From contig JARYHS010009186.1 in the NCBI GenBank assembly GCA_031002005.1, positions 255,717,199 through 255,781,198 of the forward strand: DNA of 64,000 nt, given 5' to 3'. The notes under the pieces are model-generated. The model had not been told where the DNA came from, searched no databases, and saw only the letters and a list, made by a program, of their open reading frames with translations. The DNA is from Vandiemenella viatica. Taxonomy: Eukaryota; Arthropoda; Insecta; Orthoptera; Morabidae. Each line of letters starts with the position of its first letter. Positions within the stretch are counted from its first letter, which is position 1. This document shows, one piece after another, positions 53,585 to 64,000 of this stretch. Made by a program: the position numbers and the translations under genes.

Positions 53585-54340
53585 TTTGATAGGATATGGA
53601 AAATAAACAGATACCCGTCACTTACCACAGATGAAGGCAGGAGGGCGAGACAAACATGTAAAAACACAAAAACAAACAAATAATATTTCGACATAAGTCT
53701 TAGTCATGTGGGAGGCGAGACATATGGCATAATTCAAACAACCTCAACACCTGTTTCACAGTTAGAGCTATTAGAGTTTTTCCTAATACCCACCCCTTCA
53801 GAACTCCGCAGATGGGAACTAGCCTACCAACATATCCTTGACACCAGACACACCCCTGGCCTAAACCTACGTTAAACCTGTCACTTGCCATCTCTCATTT
53901 CATTTTACAGTCAGTTACTTATATATGTACATTTCATCAATTCATTTTTAATATATATTTAAATTCTTCTATTTCCATTTATTTTCATCTATAACTAATC
54001 TAAATAAAATGATAACTTTCTGAATTATGCTACACAAACATTATTTTGATTTGTTTCACTTTTATCGCTGGTCAAGCCTATCTCCCCACCCCCCTCCCTC
54101 CCGGCAATTCTACCACCACCACGCGTTTTCCGCCTGTGCTTCATTCATGTGGCGGGTTGGGATGTGACCACATCCTAACCCCTGCTATATGTCTCGCCTA
54201 CCACATGACTAAGACTTATGTCGAAATATTATTTGTTTGTTTTTGTGTTTTTACGTGTTCGTCTCACCCTCCTGCCTTCATCTGTTTATTTTCCCTGTCC
54301 TATCTTATTTTCAGTGTCTCACGGCAGTTTCTTTGTTTCC
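53585..54340 (+). mobile_element. Penelope-like element with inverted terminal repeats
   Basis: The arms 53596-53730 and 54180-54306 are inverted copies (ACCACAGATGAAGGCAGGAG, AATATTTCGACATAAG, GAGGCGAGACATAT). Between them, plus-strand frames from about 53765 to 53876 read ELRRWELAYQHILDTRHTPG then LNLR and a stop after one frameshift. These are the last residues of a GIY-YIG endonuclease like that at 6886-7266. A one-sided tail at about 54307-54340 (ATTTTCAGTGTCTCACGG, CAGTTTC) matches the tail at 34003-34040. Confidence 0.75.
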
Positions 54341-54417
54341 ATAATCCAAGTATTCTTTGTTTATAATATGAATGTGATTTTAAACAATTATTGAGCAGGG
54401 AACAATGCCAGTATGGA

Positions 54418-54850
54418 AAGGTAAATGAAAGTAAACCCATTAAGTACCAAAGTTGAAGAGAGGAGGACTTTGGTGTCAAGAAAACGTAACACAAAGACAA
54501 AAAAACACAATATTTTGGTCCAGGTCCTCACTCATGTTTGCAGGAATCTGTGCACGTGGCTAGGTCAGCATATGTGCCCAAATTAGATCCAGCCCTATGA
54601 ATCCACATTTCAAATTTTGTGTTTAAGGTTTTACTGAGTATAATTTTTCTTTTATCTCATTAATTACAAGAGAACTGTTCCAACTTTCTTATGGAATATT
54701 TCGAACCATGTGACTCGATCCCTAGCACATGAATAAGGTGTAAAACCAAAATATTGTATATGTTTTTGTTTGTCTCATATGTTTCCACTTGTCGCTACCT
54801 TTAACTTTGGTTAGTGATGAGTCATTTTCCCTATCCTTTGTTATTAATTT
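54418..54850. mobile_element. fold-back pair of Penelope-type terminal repeats
   Basis: The left half (AAACCCATTAAGTACCAAAG, TTGAAGAGAGGAGG, AAAAACACAATATTTTGG) is inverted relative to the right half (CATGAATAAGGTGTAAAACC, AAAATATTG, CTTTAACTTTGGTTAGTGAT, CCCTATCC). The spacer between them (about 54550-54700) is unrelated AT-rich sequence. Confidence 0.6.
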
Positions 54851-55344
54851 TTTCTGGAAGCCATATCCTTTTTCCTTAATATCATAACAAATGTAATCAT
54901 GAAAGCTTAGAATATGTCACTATCAGAGAAAACAAAGAACTACAGTAATGAAATGAAAACTATGTATAATATAATAAAATTTGAAACAGAAAATCTTTAA
55001 ATCTCTCAAAAAACATAATGTAAGCTATCTGTTAAATTTTGTAACTGCGTGACAAAATTTTGCTCTCAGAACCACGAGTTAGATTGGATAAAATATTAGT
55101 ATATTTCATTTTTATAGTTAGTTTTTATATTTATTGAAGTTAGAAAGCAGTTTTACAGTTTTTAAGATAGTATTTTCAATTTCAACATTTTTCGGCATTC
55201 GCCTGGAGTGGGAAAGTTCATACTTAAATTATTTATTTGCGGCTAAACGATTAAAGTTAGGATATTTTTCATGATAACTAAAGTTAACATTTATTTAAAG
55301 ATCTAGCGATTTGTAAAGTTTCAGAAAGATCGAATTATTTTTAT

Positions 55345-56010
55345 TGTCAAGGTCAAATTAGCCAATGTTAGGACTTCAGATGTGCGATTTGATATCTGAC
55401 GAGCTTCCCATCAGTCACCCCTGTGAAAGAGGAAAAAGATTTGTTCCCAAGCTTCGCGTGAGAAGTCGCTAGGAATATTCGAGAAGCAGGAAGTGCTATG
55501 TGATATAGGCGCATGCGTGCAGTTGTTCGCCCTCAGTCTGCCAGGAACTGCGAACGCGATAACATGTAGCCGGAAAGTTTTATATCAAACACATCAGTGA
55601 TAGTTTTATTTTGGAAGGATGCCGCTTGTTTTATTCAAGTTAACCATAATGTCATGTTAAAATAATAGTATTTCTCTAAGTTAGCCCTCGGGATTGTCTA
55701 AATTAACTAATCTTTTGAACAATGGGAGCGTGTGACGAACTTTTACTAGCTTTCTTCAAGTAATGATTTAATTCTTTGAACTATTGGGGTGTGGTCTGGC
55801 TCGAACAGTTAATCGAACTTGTATAACATTACTTTGGAAAAGTCGTCTGATTGCCTGTACAGTTTTTGGTTTTGTGAAATTGAAGATTATAGTTATTTAA
55901 ATGACATTGAACTATTTATTGAACTTTACCTTTTCATAGATTTTAGGTTAAAATCTGTGTGGCGACCTTATTATTCTATTTAAACCAAAACTGTTACATC
56001 CAAGGCTACA
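55345..56010 (+). mobile_element. LTR-like sequence with primer site
   Basis: Starts TGTCAAGGTCA (55345), includes a GC-richer central part (AGGCGCATGCGTGCAG), and ends before TGGCGACC (about 55960), which is followed by a short internal part (CCAAGGCTACACACGG). It matches the order of 29590-30247 and 39736-40430 but lies on the plus strand. Confidence 0.5.
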
Positions 56011-57421
56011 CACGGTTATAGCTGAGATTCAAGCTTTATGCAGAACCCCACTGCATAGCTTCGGTTCTTACAATAAGAATATAACAAAATGGACTTGGGC
56101 ATAGCTAAAGTAGGTGTAAAATATGTAACTAAAATTTTACTGCAGTTTTATTGAAATTAGTTATAAAAAAGAATTCACAGACAGTACCCTAAGGCTTCTT
56201 CAGATTGTTTTTCCAAATAGATTTGTGGCTATGCAGTTATCAGCAGTTACAGTCTCAGAAATAAATTAACTCATGAAACAATTGAAACCTAAAAATTATT
56301 ATAGCTATGACAACATTTCAAATATAGTACTGAAAAAAAAGTTCGAATTGTTTAAGTGACATACTTACCTACATTTGTAATGAATCCTGAATACAAGGTG
56401 TATTTCCAAATATACTAATATATACAGCTGTAAAACCATTACTTAAAAAAGGAAAACCTGTATGTATAAGTAATTACCATTCCTTTTGTTTACTTTGGGA
56501 TTCTCAAAGGTTTTTGAAAAAGTATCATAGAGTAATAAAATATGTTATGCTCTATAATATTGTTACTACTAAACAGTTTGGGTTCTAAAAACATTCATCC
56601 ATAGACAAGGATATAATCTTTCTTAAATAACACAGTTGAGGAACTCTTGAGAAAAAATTTGATTGTGTTAACCTTGAATTAATGTTGAAAAACGTGAAAT
56701 ACTATGATACTGTAGGTAAAGTCCAGTATGGAAACAGAGCCGGATTAAAACAGCGCGGGGCCCGTAACAAATGTGAAGAAGAGGCACTCTTGGTTTTCGC
56801 TGTCTGGGGCAGTGGTAGAGCAAAAAACCAATAGAAAACCCAATGTAAAAAGTGGTCCTTTTTTATTCTAAAATTCTGCTTCATCTGAGCAGAAGAACGT
56901 CAGAGGAGCCCTTCTGTTTTTATTATACATCTGTGATCCTCCTAGAAATTTATCCACACAGACTAAGAGTGTTTTATTTGCAGGTGACACTAACCTGTAC
57001 ACCAAACTATAATCTTGGTTAAATGAAGTACTCAGTGAAGTGGCAAATTGGTTTAAAGCAAACTCATTGAAATTAAATTTTTATAAAACACTTTGCATTA
57101 GGTTTAAAACAAAAAATTATGTGCAGCAAGATACAACATTTCTGATAAAAACCAACCACACCAAAATTAAAGAAAATGCTTAACTTTTTTTCTTCTTGAC
57201 ATTTTCTCTCGGAAAGTGTTCGACAAAGTTTAGGCATTTTGGAAACTACAATGCACTCTCTGATAGTAGCGAATTAACTGTTTACACTGCAAGAATACTT
57301 GGTGTCCGACACATATGATGCAGCAGTTCAAAAGAGTCTAGATTTTGCTCTCAGACATGTTTACATGAACATTCAGATCAGCATGCACAATTTTATTGCT
57401 CAGGAAAATGACTCTTAAGAT

Positions 57422-57883
57422 CAAGGGCGTGTGGAGGATAAGAACTAAAACGGGGAAGATTTGAGCTTAGGGAGGAGGGGCAACTAATATTGGTTTTGAG
57501 GATGTGGGGTGAGGGACTGAAACATGACGATTTCTTACAAAATGAAACTCAAACCTATTGAGGAAACTATTTTTATTATTGATTAATATAGTAATCCAAC
57601 CACTTAATCTAAGGACCTAGTAAGTAGTAAATTAGGATCGTAACTCAGTTATAGTTTACGTAAACATTAATCGTCTCGGATTCTTTGAAAATTTTTCAGT
57701 AACTTTGTTTCTCAATATCTCACGGTGTTCTTTCATAAAATTTTGATGCACACTCATCAGGCATAATCCAGTCAATCTTTCCTCTCACATATTCACTTGT
57801 CGAAGCGTACTGAAGGCAACTTAATTTTTCTTCTTGGGGGAGCAGCATCCCCCCCCCCTTGCCCCTCGCTGGATATGCCCATG
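57422..57883 (-). mobile_element. short hAT-like element with transposase C-terminus
   Basis: The ends are CAAGGGCGTGTGGAGG and, complemented, CATGGGCATATCCAGCG, compatible with hAT termini. Minus strand 57775-57656 is fully open without an initiating Met: ERLTGLCLMSVHQNFMKEHR then EILRNKVTEKFSKNPRRLMF, T and a stop. This has the look of the last residues of a hAT transposase (RLxGLALMSVH...). No target duplication was found. Confidence 0.55.
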
Positions 57884-58038
57884 TGTAAAGGTCCAAATAT
57901 TATTATGGGTATGAGTATAAATGATTTAAGATTGATTCGTGAACATTCGGAGAGCTGCTCCACTTGAGCACAGTGATGCGGCGTCAAGCGTTGATCTGCA
58001 CATTCCACGTGTGTGCCGCAGAGCATTGCCCTAGCTAG

Positions 58039-58675
58039 TGTCAGTAACTTGATAGTATTTAAAGGGAGACGCCATCTTGTCTCGCTCTCTGCAGTTCAGT
58101 TGACCAACGAGACTGGCACGATGTAGCAAGGTAATAGTTGCGAGTCGGTCTGCTGCCGCTTGGCAGTTAGACATAGTCTGTTCTAGTCTTCCTGTAGTAT
58201 TAGTATTTCATTCTGTTCTATATCTCGTCTGTCTTTAAGTTCCAGAATTATTACGCATTCCTAAATTCATAGTTTAACTTATAACTTGAGTCTCGTGCAT
58301 CATTGTTTTATAATGTTCGCGTTGGGTATTCATAATCTTAATAGTTATCATTGGTTCCATCACACGTCTGAAGGAGACTTAGTTCCATTACTATCGGTAC
58401 CATATTGGTATATCTGGGAGCTACTGCACGTGTTATTCCTCCCATCATAACTTAGTTGGAAATGCGGACGTATGTATTATGTTTCGGTATCTAATGAATA
58501 AATACTCTCATTCAATCCATTCTGCTGGTGTTCACAATCATTTATCAGTCGTTAGAGTAAGTTACCCAGTTGTTTTAGATATAACGTATAATGTGAGTAA
58601 TATGTCCACAAGGTAAGAAGTACATGTTTTATCTATTGCTAAGAGTGATATTAACTTCCGTTGATTACTAACACA
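58039..58675 (+). mobile_element. solo LTR-like sequence
   Basis: Begins TGTCAGTAACTTG and ends TTACTAACACA, followed by GTTGGCGAATCTGC, which could be a primer site. It contains a TATTTAAA box (58056-58063), a CG-containing start region after it, and AATAAA at 58497-58502. Dimensions (637 bp) fit an LTR. It is not the same family as 55345-56010, and no pol frame follows. Confidence 0.45.
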
Positions 58676-59071
58676 GTTGGCGAATCTGCTTCACTAAATT
58701 CGCCTGGTGTCAGACTGGCAATTCAATATAATTCTATATTAATCTGCCCACTTGACAGTTGCTCAATGTAATAATATCATAAAACGCCCACAAAGTGTAA
58801 GACCACTACAACCACGGTTAATCCTTTACACATGCTTAAGATACTTAAACATGATAAAACTTGGAAATGTAAACAATAGTTGTGCTCACGTAGGCTAGCT
58901 TGTCATCATGCCATTAGCTTTATTTGGTTTGTATTGTCAGTCTGCTACTTCTGTTAAAATTTTTCATGTTGATTCCAAAATCTCTGTGATTACTTCAAAG
59001 ACTTCATAACAATCATGTGTCTACATTATTGATCAGTGACTTATGTTTATTCTTATTTATTCCATGGAAAG

Positions 59072-59325
59072 CAGCAAAATGTTCTACCTAAAGAAAACTC
59101 TGATTTGAATGAAGGCCTTGATAAAGAGAAGAAAAAATGTGAGAATGAACCACAAGTGGATAATGTTGGTCTGAGATTGTACTACAAGCTTGGTGAAACG
59201 GTTGCAATGGAGGAAGATCAGACCCATGAGTTCAAAGGCCATCGCAATGTCTGCACTGAAGAAATACCCCCTTGGTGCCTTAGCGCATATGACACCTCAA
59301 GTCGCACTCGGAGTGCTATCGCCAG
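59072..59325 (+). CDS. exon with Schlafen AlbA_2-like start
   Basis: The acceptor is AAAG (or AAAGCAG); the exon enters in phase 0 and leaves in phase 2 at GCCAG/gtgaaa. It reads QQNVLPKENSDLNEGLDKEK, then VDNVGLRLYYKLGETVAMEE, DQTHEFKGHRNVCTEEIPPW and CLSAYDTSSRTRSAIA. An E-E-D...HEFKGHR followed by an R-rich SxAI(A/S)R is the pattern at the start of Schlafen-type AlbA_2 domains, which would go on with an N-A-F-L-N-T-G-like segment in the next exon. That exon is not in the window as far as I can see. It may belong with the ATG exon at 52154. Confidence 0.45.
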
Positions 59326-60749
59326 GTGAAAAATGCGCTATAATGACCTCCATGCTCTTTTTCAGTACTTCTGAAATACATTGTGTGTGTGTGTGGTTGT
59401 GGTTGGTTTTTGTTTTTTTTTAAGCATTATGTACCTGACTTGCCACCCAGGTACTGACTACTTTTGTCAGATTAATTTGTATTCACTAGTGAGTTAAATA
59501 AAGCTACTACAATAAATTATTTACTTCAGTATTTTCAAAGACAGTAGAAAGATAAAATTCCAAAAAAGTTTAAGCAAATAGCTTCTTTGGCTTTATAAAC
59601 TAATAACATATTATTTCATAAACAGAAAGTTTATTATAACATTTCTTCCTTTTTTTAAATCATTTTTTAATTCGTAATTAAAGTGGCAATAATAGTTTTT
59701 TGTGCACATGGAAATCTTAAATTAAATTTGAAGTGGGTGATATAGAATTTAAAAAAAAATAGTTTCTAATTTTTACATCCATTTTTATATTCTTACATGT
59801 AATGTTTTACACTGCCAAGGTAAATATTATATTAATTCATTAAACTCTTACATGTTGGTGTACAAAAGAATGACAAGATATATTTTAATATAGGTAAATC
59901 ACAAGTGAAGGTTTTCAATTGTGCATACATTTTCTTTTGTGTTTCATGTGCTTCTCATATGATAAAGGCACTCACACCCTGAACATTTAATGTTCTACTG
60001 CTCACTAAAAAAAAATTCTAAACTTTTTATAGGCCTATGTTATTGCACTGTCTGACAGTCACTTCCTTGATTTTAGTTGCTAATTAAAGACATTTTGTTC
60101 TAAATTACAAGCCTTTATATACTTTATTATAGGCCACGTTCATGTCAGAGAAGGTCTATAACTGGTTTCCAGGATTCATTCACATAGAGCCTACTGCCCT
60201 GGTTGATATTGTTATCATTAAACCAATTTCCATGCTTGAATGAAGGGCGGAAACCTGTTGTATCCGATCTTCAACGTGGCAGATCATCATGCTAAGATGT
60301 CAAGAAATTCCAGACTTTGCAACGAGCTGCATGTTAAACCTAGCACTAAAAATGACACCAGAATAGGCGCGGTAGTGCTCTGCACCGGTCTCCGTATTCA
60401 GTCAATGGTCTTGGTTGAGTGTTGGTGTCAGTGGACCATTGGACACCGCTTACAGTGATATAACAGGGAGCATGACTCTAGGCAGGTCAGTCAAAGCAGT
60501 AACAGCAGGATTATGACCACAAGAAGCCACCTGTTGACAGCTGTCGAAACATTGTGTTTTTACAATGCCATCCGGCAGGGCACACATGAAAATTATATTA
60601 CTCTTCATCTTCTTTATATCTCTCTATATTGCTTTAACCAAGAAACTTCTTCCATCTCAGTCTATTAAGCAGATAATTTTGTCACCCTTCCCTTGTTGGT
60701 TAGTTTACTAAAATGTATTTGTATTTCTCTTGCTACATTAAATAATGAA

Positions 60750-61065
60750 GGAAAGGAAAATTAACCCACCACATACCAGAGTTGACGCATGCAATGAGAG
60801 AAAACACTAGGTGGACAAACAAATACACAATATTCTTCAGTAGTAGCCTAATGGCCCATTAATCTACTCATTTGGTGATGTTCTGTGTGTGCACTGTGGC
60901 TGTGTCAAACGCAAGTCTTGCGTAAGCCCAGCTACTTACACTTGAAGAAGGGTTTTAGCCCAAAATATTGTATTTTCTTTGTTTGTGTATTGTTTTGTGT
61001 TGCTGCTGCCCTCCTCCCTTCAACTTTGGTGAGTGTTGGGTATATTTCATCTGTCCTTTTCATAT
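60750..61065. mobile_element. fold-back pair of Penelope-type terminal repeats
   Basis: The left half (GGAAAATTAACCCACCACAT, ACCAGAGTTGACGCATGC) and the inverted right half (CTTGAAGAAGGGTTTTAGCC, CAAAATATTG, CTTCAACTTTGGTGAGTG) resemble the arms at 6584 and 38402. The right copy shows the stem and AAA motif well. Confidence 0.6.
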
Positions 61066-61919
61066 AAATATTGCCTCGCAGCATTTCTTTCCTTTCATTG
61101 TTACCGTAATATATAATTTCTTATTTAGCGATCACTGTGCCATAGTATAGATTACATAAGTGTAATAAAAAGATGAGCAGGTAGGTGATTCACTTAAAAC
61201 TAAAACATTTTTTTTATTAAATATTTCATCTTCAGTTCAAATTTACTATTAATCTTGGTTGATATATGATGTAAATACGAATGCTTATTTAGTTGCTTTT
61301 TTTCTTCGTCGTGTTTCCAAGCAATTCACTTGAGACAAATAAACTGAAGGTAAGTAAGGAATCATTCCTAGCAACTCACTTCATTTGCTATGTTGATACT
61401 TCAGGATTTTTTATGAATACATGAAAATATTACACTTTTTTCCTTGTACATGTAAAAGAAATTTGGTTTTCATGAATCTTAATCTCCATAATTCATTTTT
61501 ATAAGACACAGTGACATTCCATTAAGTGCATGGTGGTCTGCACTTTTTCCTCATTCAAATAGAGCAGATTCACAGGAAAAAGCCTTCTTCAGTCTATTAA
61601 TTTTAGAACTTCCAACTCACAGATGAACCTTTCGAGATTTCCTTCTGTCAATATGGACAACCTGTCATAATGTAGCATGTCTCACTACATTCAAATTGCC
61701 ATGATTTCTACCATGAGTTTTATACACATTCCACTTACTAGTCGCACATAGCCATAATACTAGCCTTCAGTATTTATGGTTTTGTGCCCCAATGTGCATA
61801 TTAAAATTCTTGGAAAATGGATAGAACTTTAGCAAGGATCAAAAGTAAAAACCATTGGTGTTTGTAGGTGGTGAACATCACTCATGAAAATATTTGAATT
61901 TTTATATTAATAATTATTT

Positions 61920-62370
61920 AATTGCAATGGAGTGCACGTTTTGGTGGAAATTTCCCCACACACCCATTTTCCCCCCTTTCTTTTCACACCTGTTTTTGCC
62001 CACTTTTAACTTTAAATTCTTTCAATGTTTTTGGTAAATTATTCGTCATTTCCCTTGGCAATTTGTTCCAATCCCTGACCCTCTTACCTAGAGAAGAAAA
62101 TCTTCCCATACTCTCAAGACAGAAATCATGTACCAGCTCGTGGACATGGTCGTCTCTTCCCTGCCACGCACCTCTGTTAATTCTCCCACCAATATCTTTT
62201 CGTGTCTCACCACCAGCCTACGCCTTGTACACTCCCATGACTTTCTTCACCCTCCTATCAATTTAATGAATTCCAGCTCTTCTATCATATCAGTTACTGA
62301 TTGTGTTTTGTGGTAATTTCCAAAGACAAATCCTACCAGCCCCATACTACACCACCATGTTCAAGCAATG
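61920..62370 (-). pseudogene. non-LTR retrotransposon 3' copy
   Basis: Complement of the 43232 family: TTTGGTAAATTATTCGTCAT, TTGTTCCAATCCCTGACC, ACCACCAGCCTACGCCTTG, then the 3' end AATGGAGTGCACGTTTTGG. It is frame-broken. A separate tail-only copy in the other orientation lies at 62425-62490 (GGGAAATTGCCACCAGAGCG). Confidence 0.7.
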
Positions 62371-62424
62371 GTTGCTCCCGTATTGACTCACCAAAATCAC
62401 GCAAGATAGAATGGCTGCAGTGAC

Positions 62425-62490
62425 AAGAAACTTGATAGGGAAATTGCCACCAGAGCGTGCACTCGATCACAAATTAATTAAATTAAACTT
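62425..62490 (+). mobile_element. tail-only non-LTR retrotransposon insertion
   Basis: GGGAAATTGCCACCAGAGCG then TGCACTCGATC and ATTAATTAAATT, the 3' end of the 43232 family only. Confidence 0.6.
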
Positions 62491-62689
62491 TACACTAAAA
62501 ATAAAACAAACAGTATTTCATACAATTCCCTTATTCATAAAAACAGAAACATGTGACTGAGCTCACACAGACGTTTGTGGTCAACCCAGACACAGGAATG
62601 GTGGTATTTGACTGTTACAGACACATTGGAGATAGTATATCAGTAGAAATGATACCTGCTGGAAGGAAATTAGTCACGAGAAAATGAGA

Positions 62690-62900
62690 ATATATAGAAG
62701 TTGAAAATATGAAAAAAGAAAGAAAAAATAAAGCAAACGTAGAAAAAATGTAAGTAAAGAAACTGGCCATATATACAAGATGAAAAAATGAAAAAATGAA
62801 AAAATAAAGCAAATGTAAAAAAAAAATGTAAGTAAAGAAAATGGGCATATATAGAAGGTGAAAATATGAAAAAATAAAAAGCAAACACACACAAAAATTT
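62690..62900. repeat. 78-bp tandem repeat, about 2.7 copies, A-rich
   Basis: ATATATAGAAGTTGAAAATATG recurs near 62769 and 62847, each followed by GAAAAAATAAAGCAAA and AATGTAAGTAAAGAAA. Several overlapping minus-strand frames of Phe/Tyr-rich type are products of this repeat. Confidence 0.75.
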
Positions 62901-62906
62901 TAAGTA

Positions 62907-63357
62907 ATATATCCTCTTCAGTCCCGAGGTATCATATATCATACCTCCAGGAATTATTTTTTTCTCGGGCCACTGCACAGCTGACCCTTTTCTGGAATAT
63001 CGTATCATCTACAATATACATCGCACTTCTCACAGCTCATATGTTCGATCTTCTGCTTTTGGCAGCCCTGATTAGAACCTTGGGATCCTGCAACTGTACA
63101 ACGTGTCTCGTAGAAATAAAGGTAAAGATATACATTTTTTCCATGAAATAAAGTAACATGAAGCAATAAAGTTGTGTGTATAATTTTCCTGCTTGACTCC
63201 CAAAGTAACATATATATACCATCTATAAAAAATTAATTATTGTTTCAAAAAAATTTTTAATGGTCATTCATTGTTAACTAGCATTAACACAAAGTAAATA
63301 ACACAATAGTACTTCTCTTGCGCTTTTAGTATGAGCTCGGGACTGAAGAGGATATAT
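62907..63357. mobile_element. possible small element with perfect 20-bp inverted ends
   Basis: ATATATCCTCTTCAGTCCCG at 62907-62926 is exactly complementary to 63338-63357. The left inner side is a near palindrome (GAGGTATC...ATACCTC). A TTAA lies just outside the left end, but no matching TTAA was found on the right. Confidence 0.5.
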
Positions 63358-64000
63358 ACATATGCCATGTCTGGATTTCTAGCAATATCGGCGAAAGTGA
63401 GGTTAAAACAGAGGCAACACTGGCATTAGTCAGTCACATCAGCAGCAATTGCGTATATAAGGGTGGTTTGTTGGACCTCATATGGAATTAGTGGATTGTA
63501 GAATCAGGCAGGGACGGTCTGTCCCGAAACCAGGACCATGCTGCTGCCTCCAACTATCCTTTGTCTCAACACTTGGGGGGTTGATAGGTACCCCTTAATA
63601 CCATTGGAAGTTAGCTAAGTGCTTCTAGTATAGTCTCTGGATACATATCCATGAGTTCGAAGTGAACAGGAATGCGACAGTATTTGTGAGTGCTGGCTTT
63701 ACTAAGCTGAGGAAGGTGAGACTTAGGCACAGACAGTACTATCCTCTTAATCCTGTAGAATTCTTGTAGATGGTTTTGCACCTAGCTCTTAAGCAATGAT
63801 TATGATTATGCCACATAAGAATTCTTGTTTGACACATGATTATGTTTTTAATGTTTACTGTAGTGCTGCCATCATTTTTTGTAAACTGTTGCCCATTTCT
63901 TTATTTCAAAATTAAGTTCTGTTACTAAACAGAACCTTCTTCATTGTTTTCTCACCTTAATTGCATAAATTTTTAAATAGCTCCGGAGTAGTAAATAGTT

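Larger units (their letters stand above)
52220..59071. other. probable intron, mostly repeats
   Basis: Holds the elements listed at 52308-58675. In 56040-57420 I see only AT-rich sequence and a lone hAT-like end (CAGAGCCGGATTAAA near 56735). Confidence 0.4.
59326..64000. other. probable intron or 3' flank, repeats only
   Basis: Repeats are listed separately. 59400-60740, 61070-61910 and 63360-64000 are mostly AT-rich. A mixed-composition stretch at about 60130-60590 (CACCTGTTGACAGCTGTCGA) looks like a repeat but I cannot place it. Confidence 0.4.

Noticed and set aside
56735..56800. hAT element start (CAGAGCCGGATTAAA)
   Set aside because: No matching second end or duplication was found, so only a stray end can be claimed.
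62615..63008. Three overlapping Phe/Tyr-rich minus-strand frames resembling membrane proteins
   Set aside because: They come from the A-rich 78-bp tandem repeat read in three frames.

Overview
This is eukaryotic, AT-rich, intron- and transposon-dominated DNA. The splice signals, the degenerate mobile elements (mariner, hAT, PIF/Harbinger, two types of non-LTR retrotransposon, LTR retrotransposons, Penelope-like elements, tRNA-derived SINEs) and one recognisable host protein point to an insect with a large genome. The two SINE types look to me like those of polyneopteran insects (orthopteran, stick insect or cockroach type), but that placement is inference. No prokaryotic, viral or CRISPR features are seen.

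The main host gene lies on the + strand. It is the 3' two thirds or so of a gene that I read as RIC3, the ER chaperone of nicotinic acetylcholine receptors. Seven exons join without a phase conflict: 3333-3472, 20871-20954, 22038-23210, 31197-31326, 32852-32941, 34773-34870 and 36702-36812. Together they encode 607 residues that are open throughout and end at a TGA at 36810-36812. A poly(A) signal lies at 37478-37483. The N-terminal, membrane-spanning part of the gene must lie upstream of the window. The introns are long (up to 17.4 kb) and carry most of the transposon debris.

A second host gene seems to begin in the right half on the + strand. There is a possible 5' untranslated exon ending at 49767, a start-codon exon at 52154-52219 and a larger exon at 59072-59325 that resembles the beginning of a Schlafen AlbA_2-type domain. 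It would continue beyond the window. This model is tentative.

The rest is a layered transposon landscape, and several insertions can be proved from the sequence. A 2,120-bp hAT element at 25710-27829 interrupts a non-LTR retrotransposon and has a perfect 8-bp target duplication. A 340-bp hAT MITE lies at 45314-45653 (8-bp duplication). A PIF/Harbinger element at 46640-47826 and a related MITE at 46075-46326 have 3-bp TTA and TAA duplications. A 614-bp element lies at 52647-53260 (8-bp duplication).

The most interesting theme is a family of Penelope-like elements present as inverted pairs of terminal repeats. One (6547-7608) has a GIY-YIG endonuclease remnant, a one-sided tail and a 15-bp target duplication. 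Another (48472-48690) is a nearly pure palindrome, also with a 15-bp duplication, and each of its arms carries a hammerhead-ribozyme-like core. Related repeats occur at over a dozen places, including a head-to-tail cluster at about 17590-18910. I see no wholly new biological system. The inverted-repeat Penelope copies with their hairpin-GAAA motif are the best candidate for follow-up.
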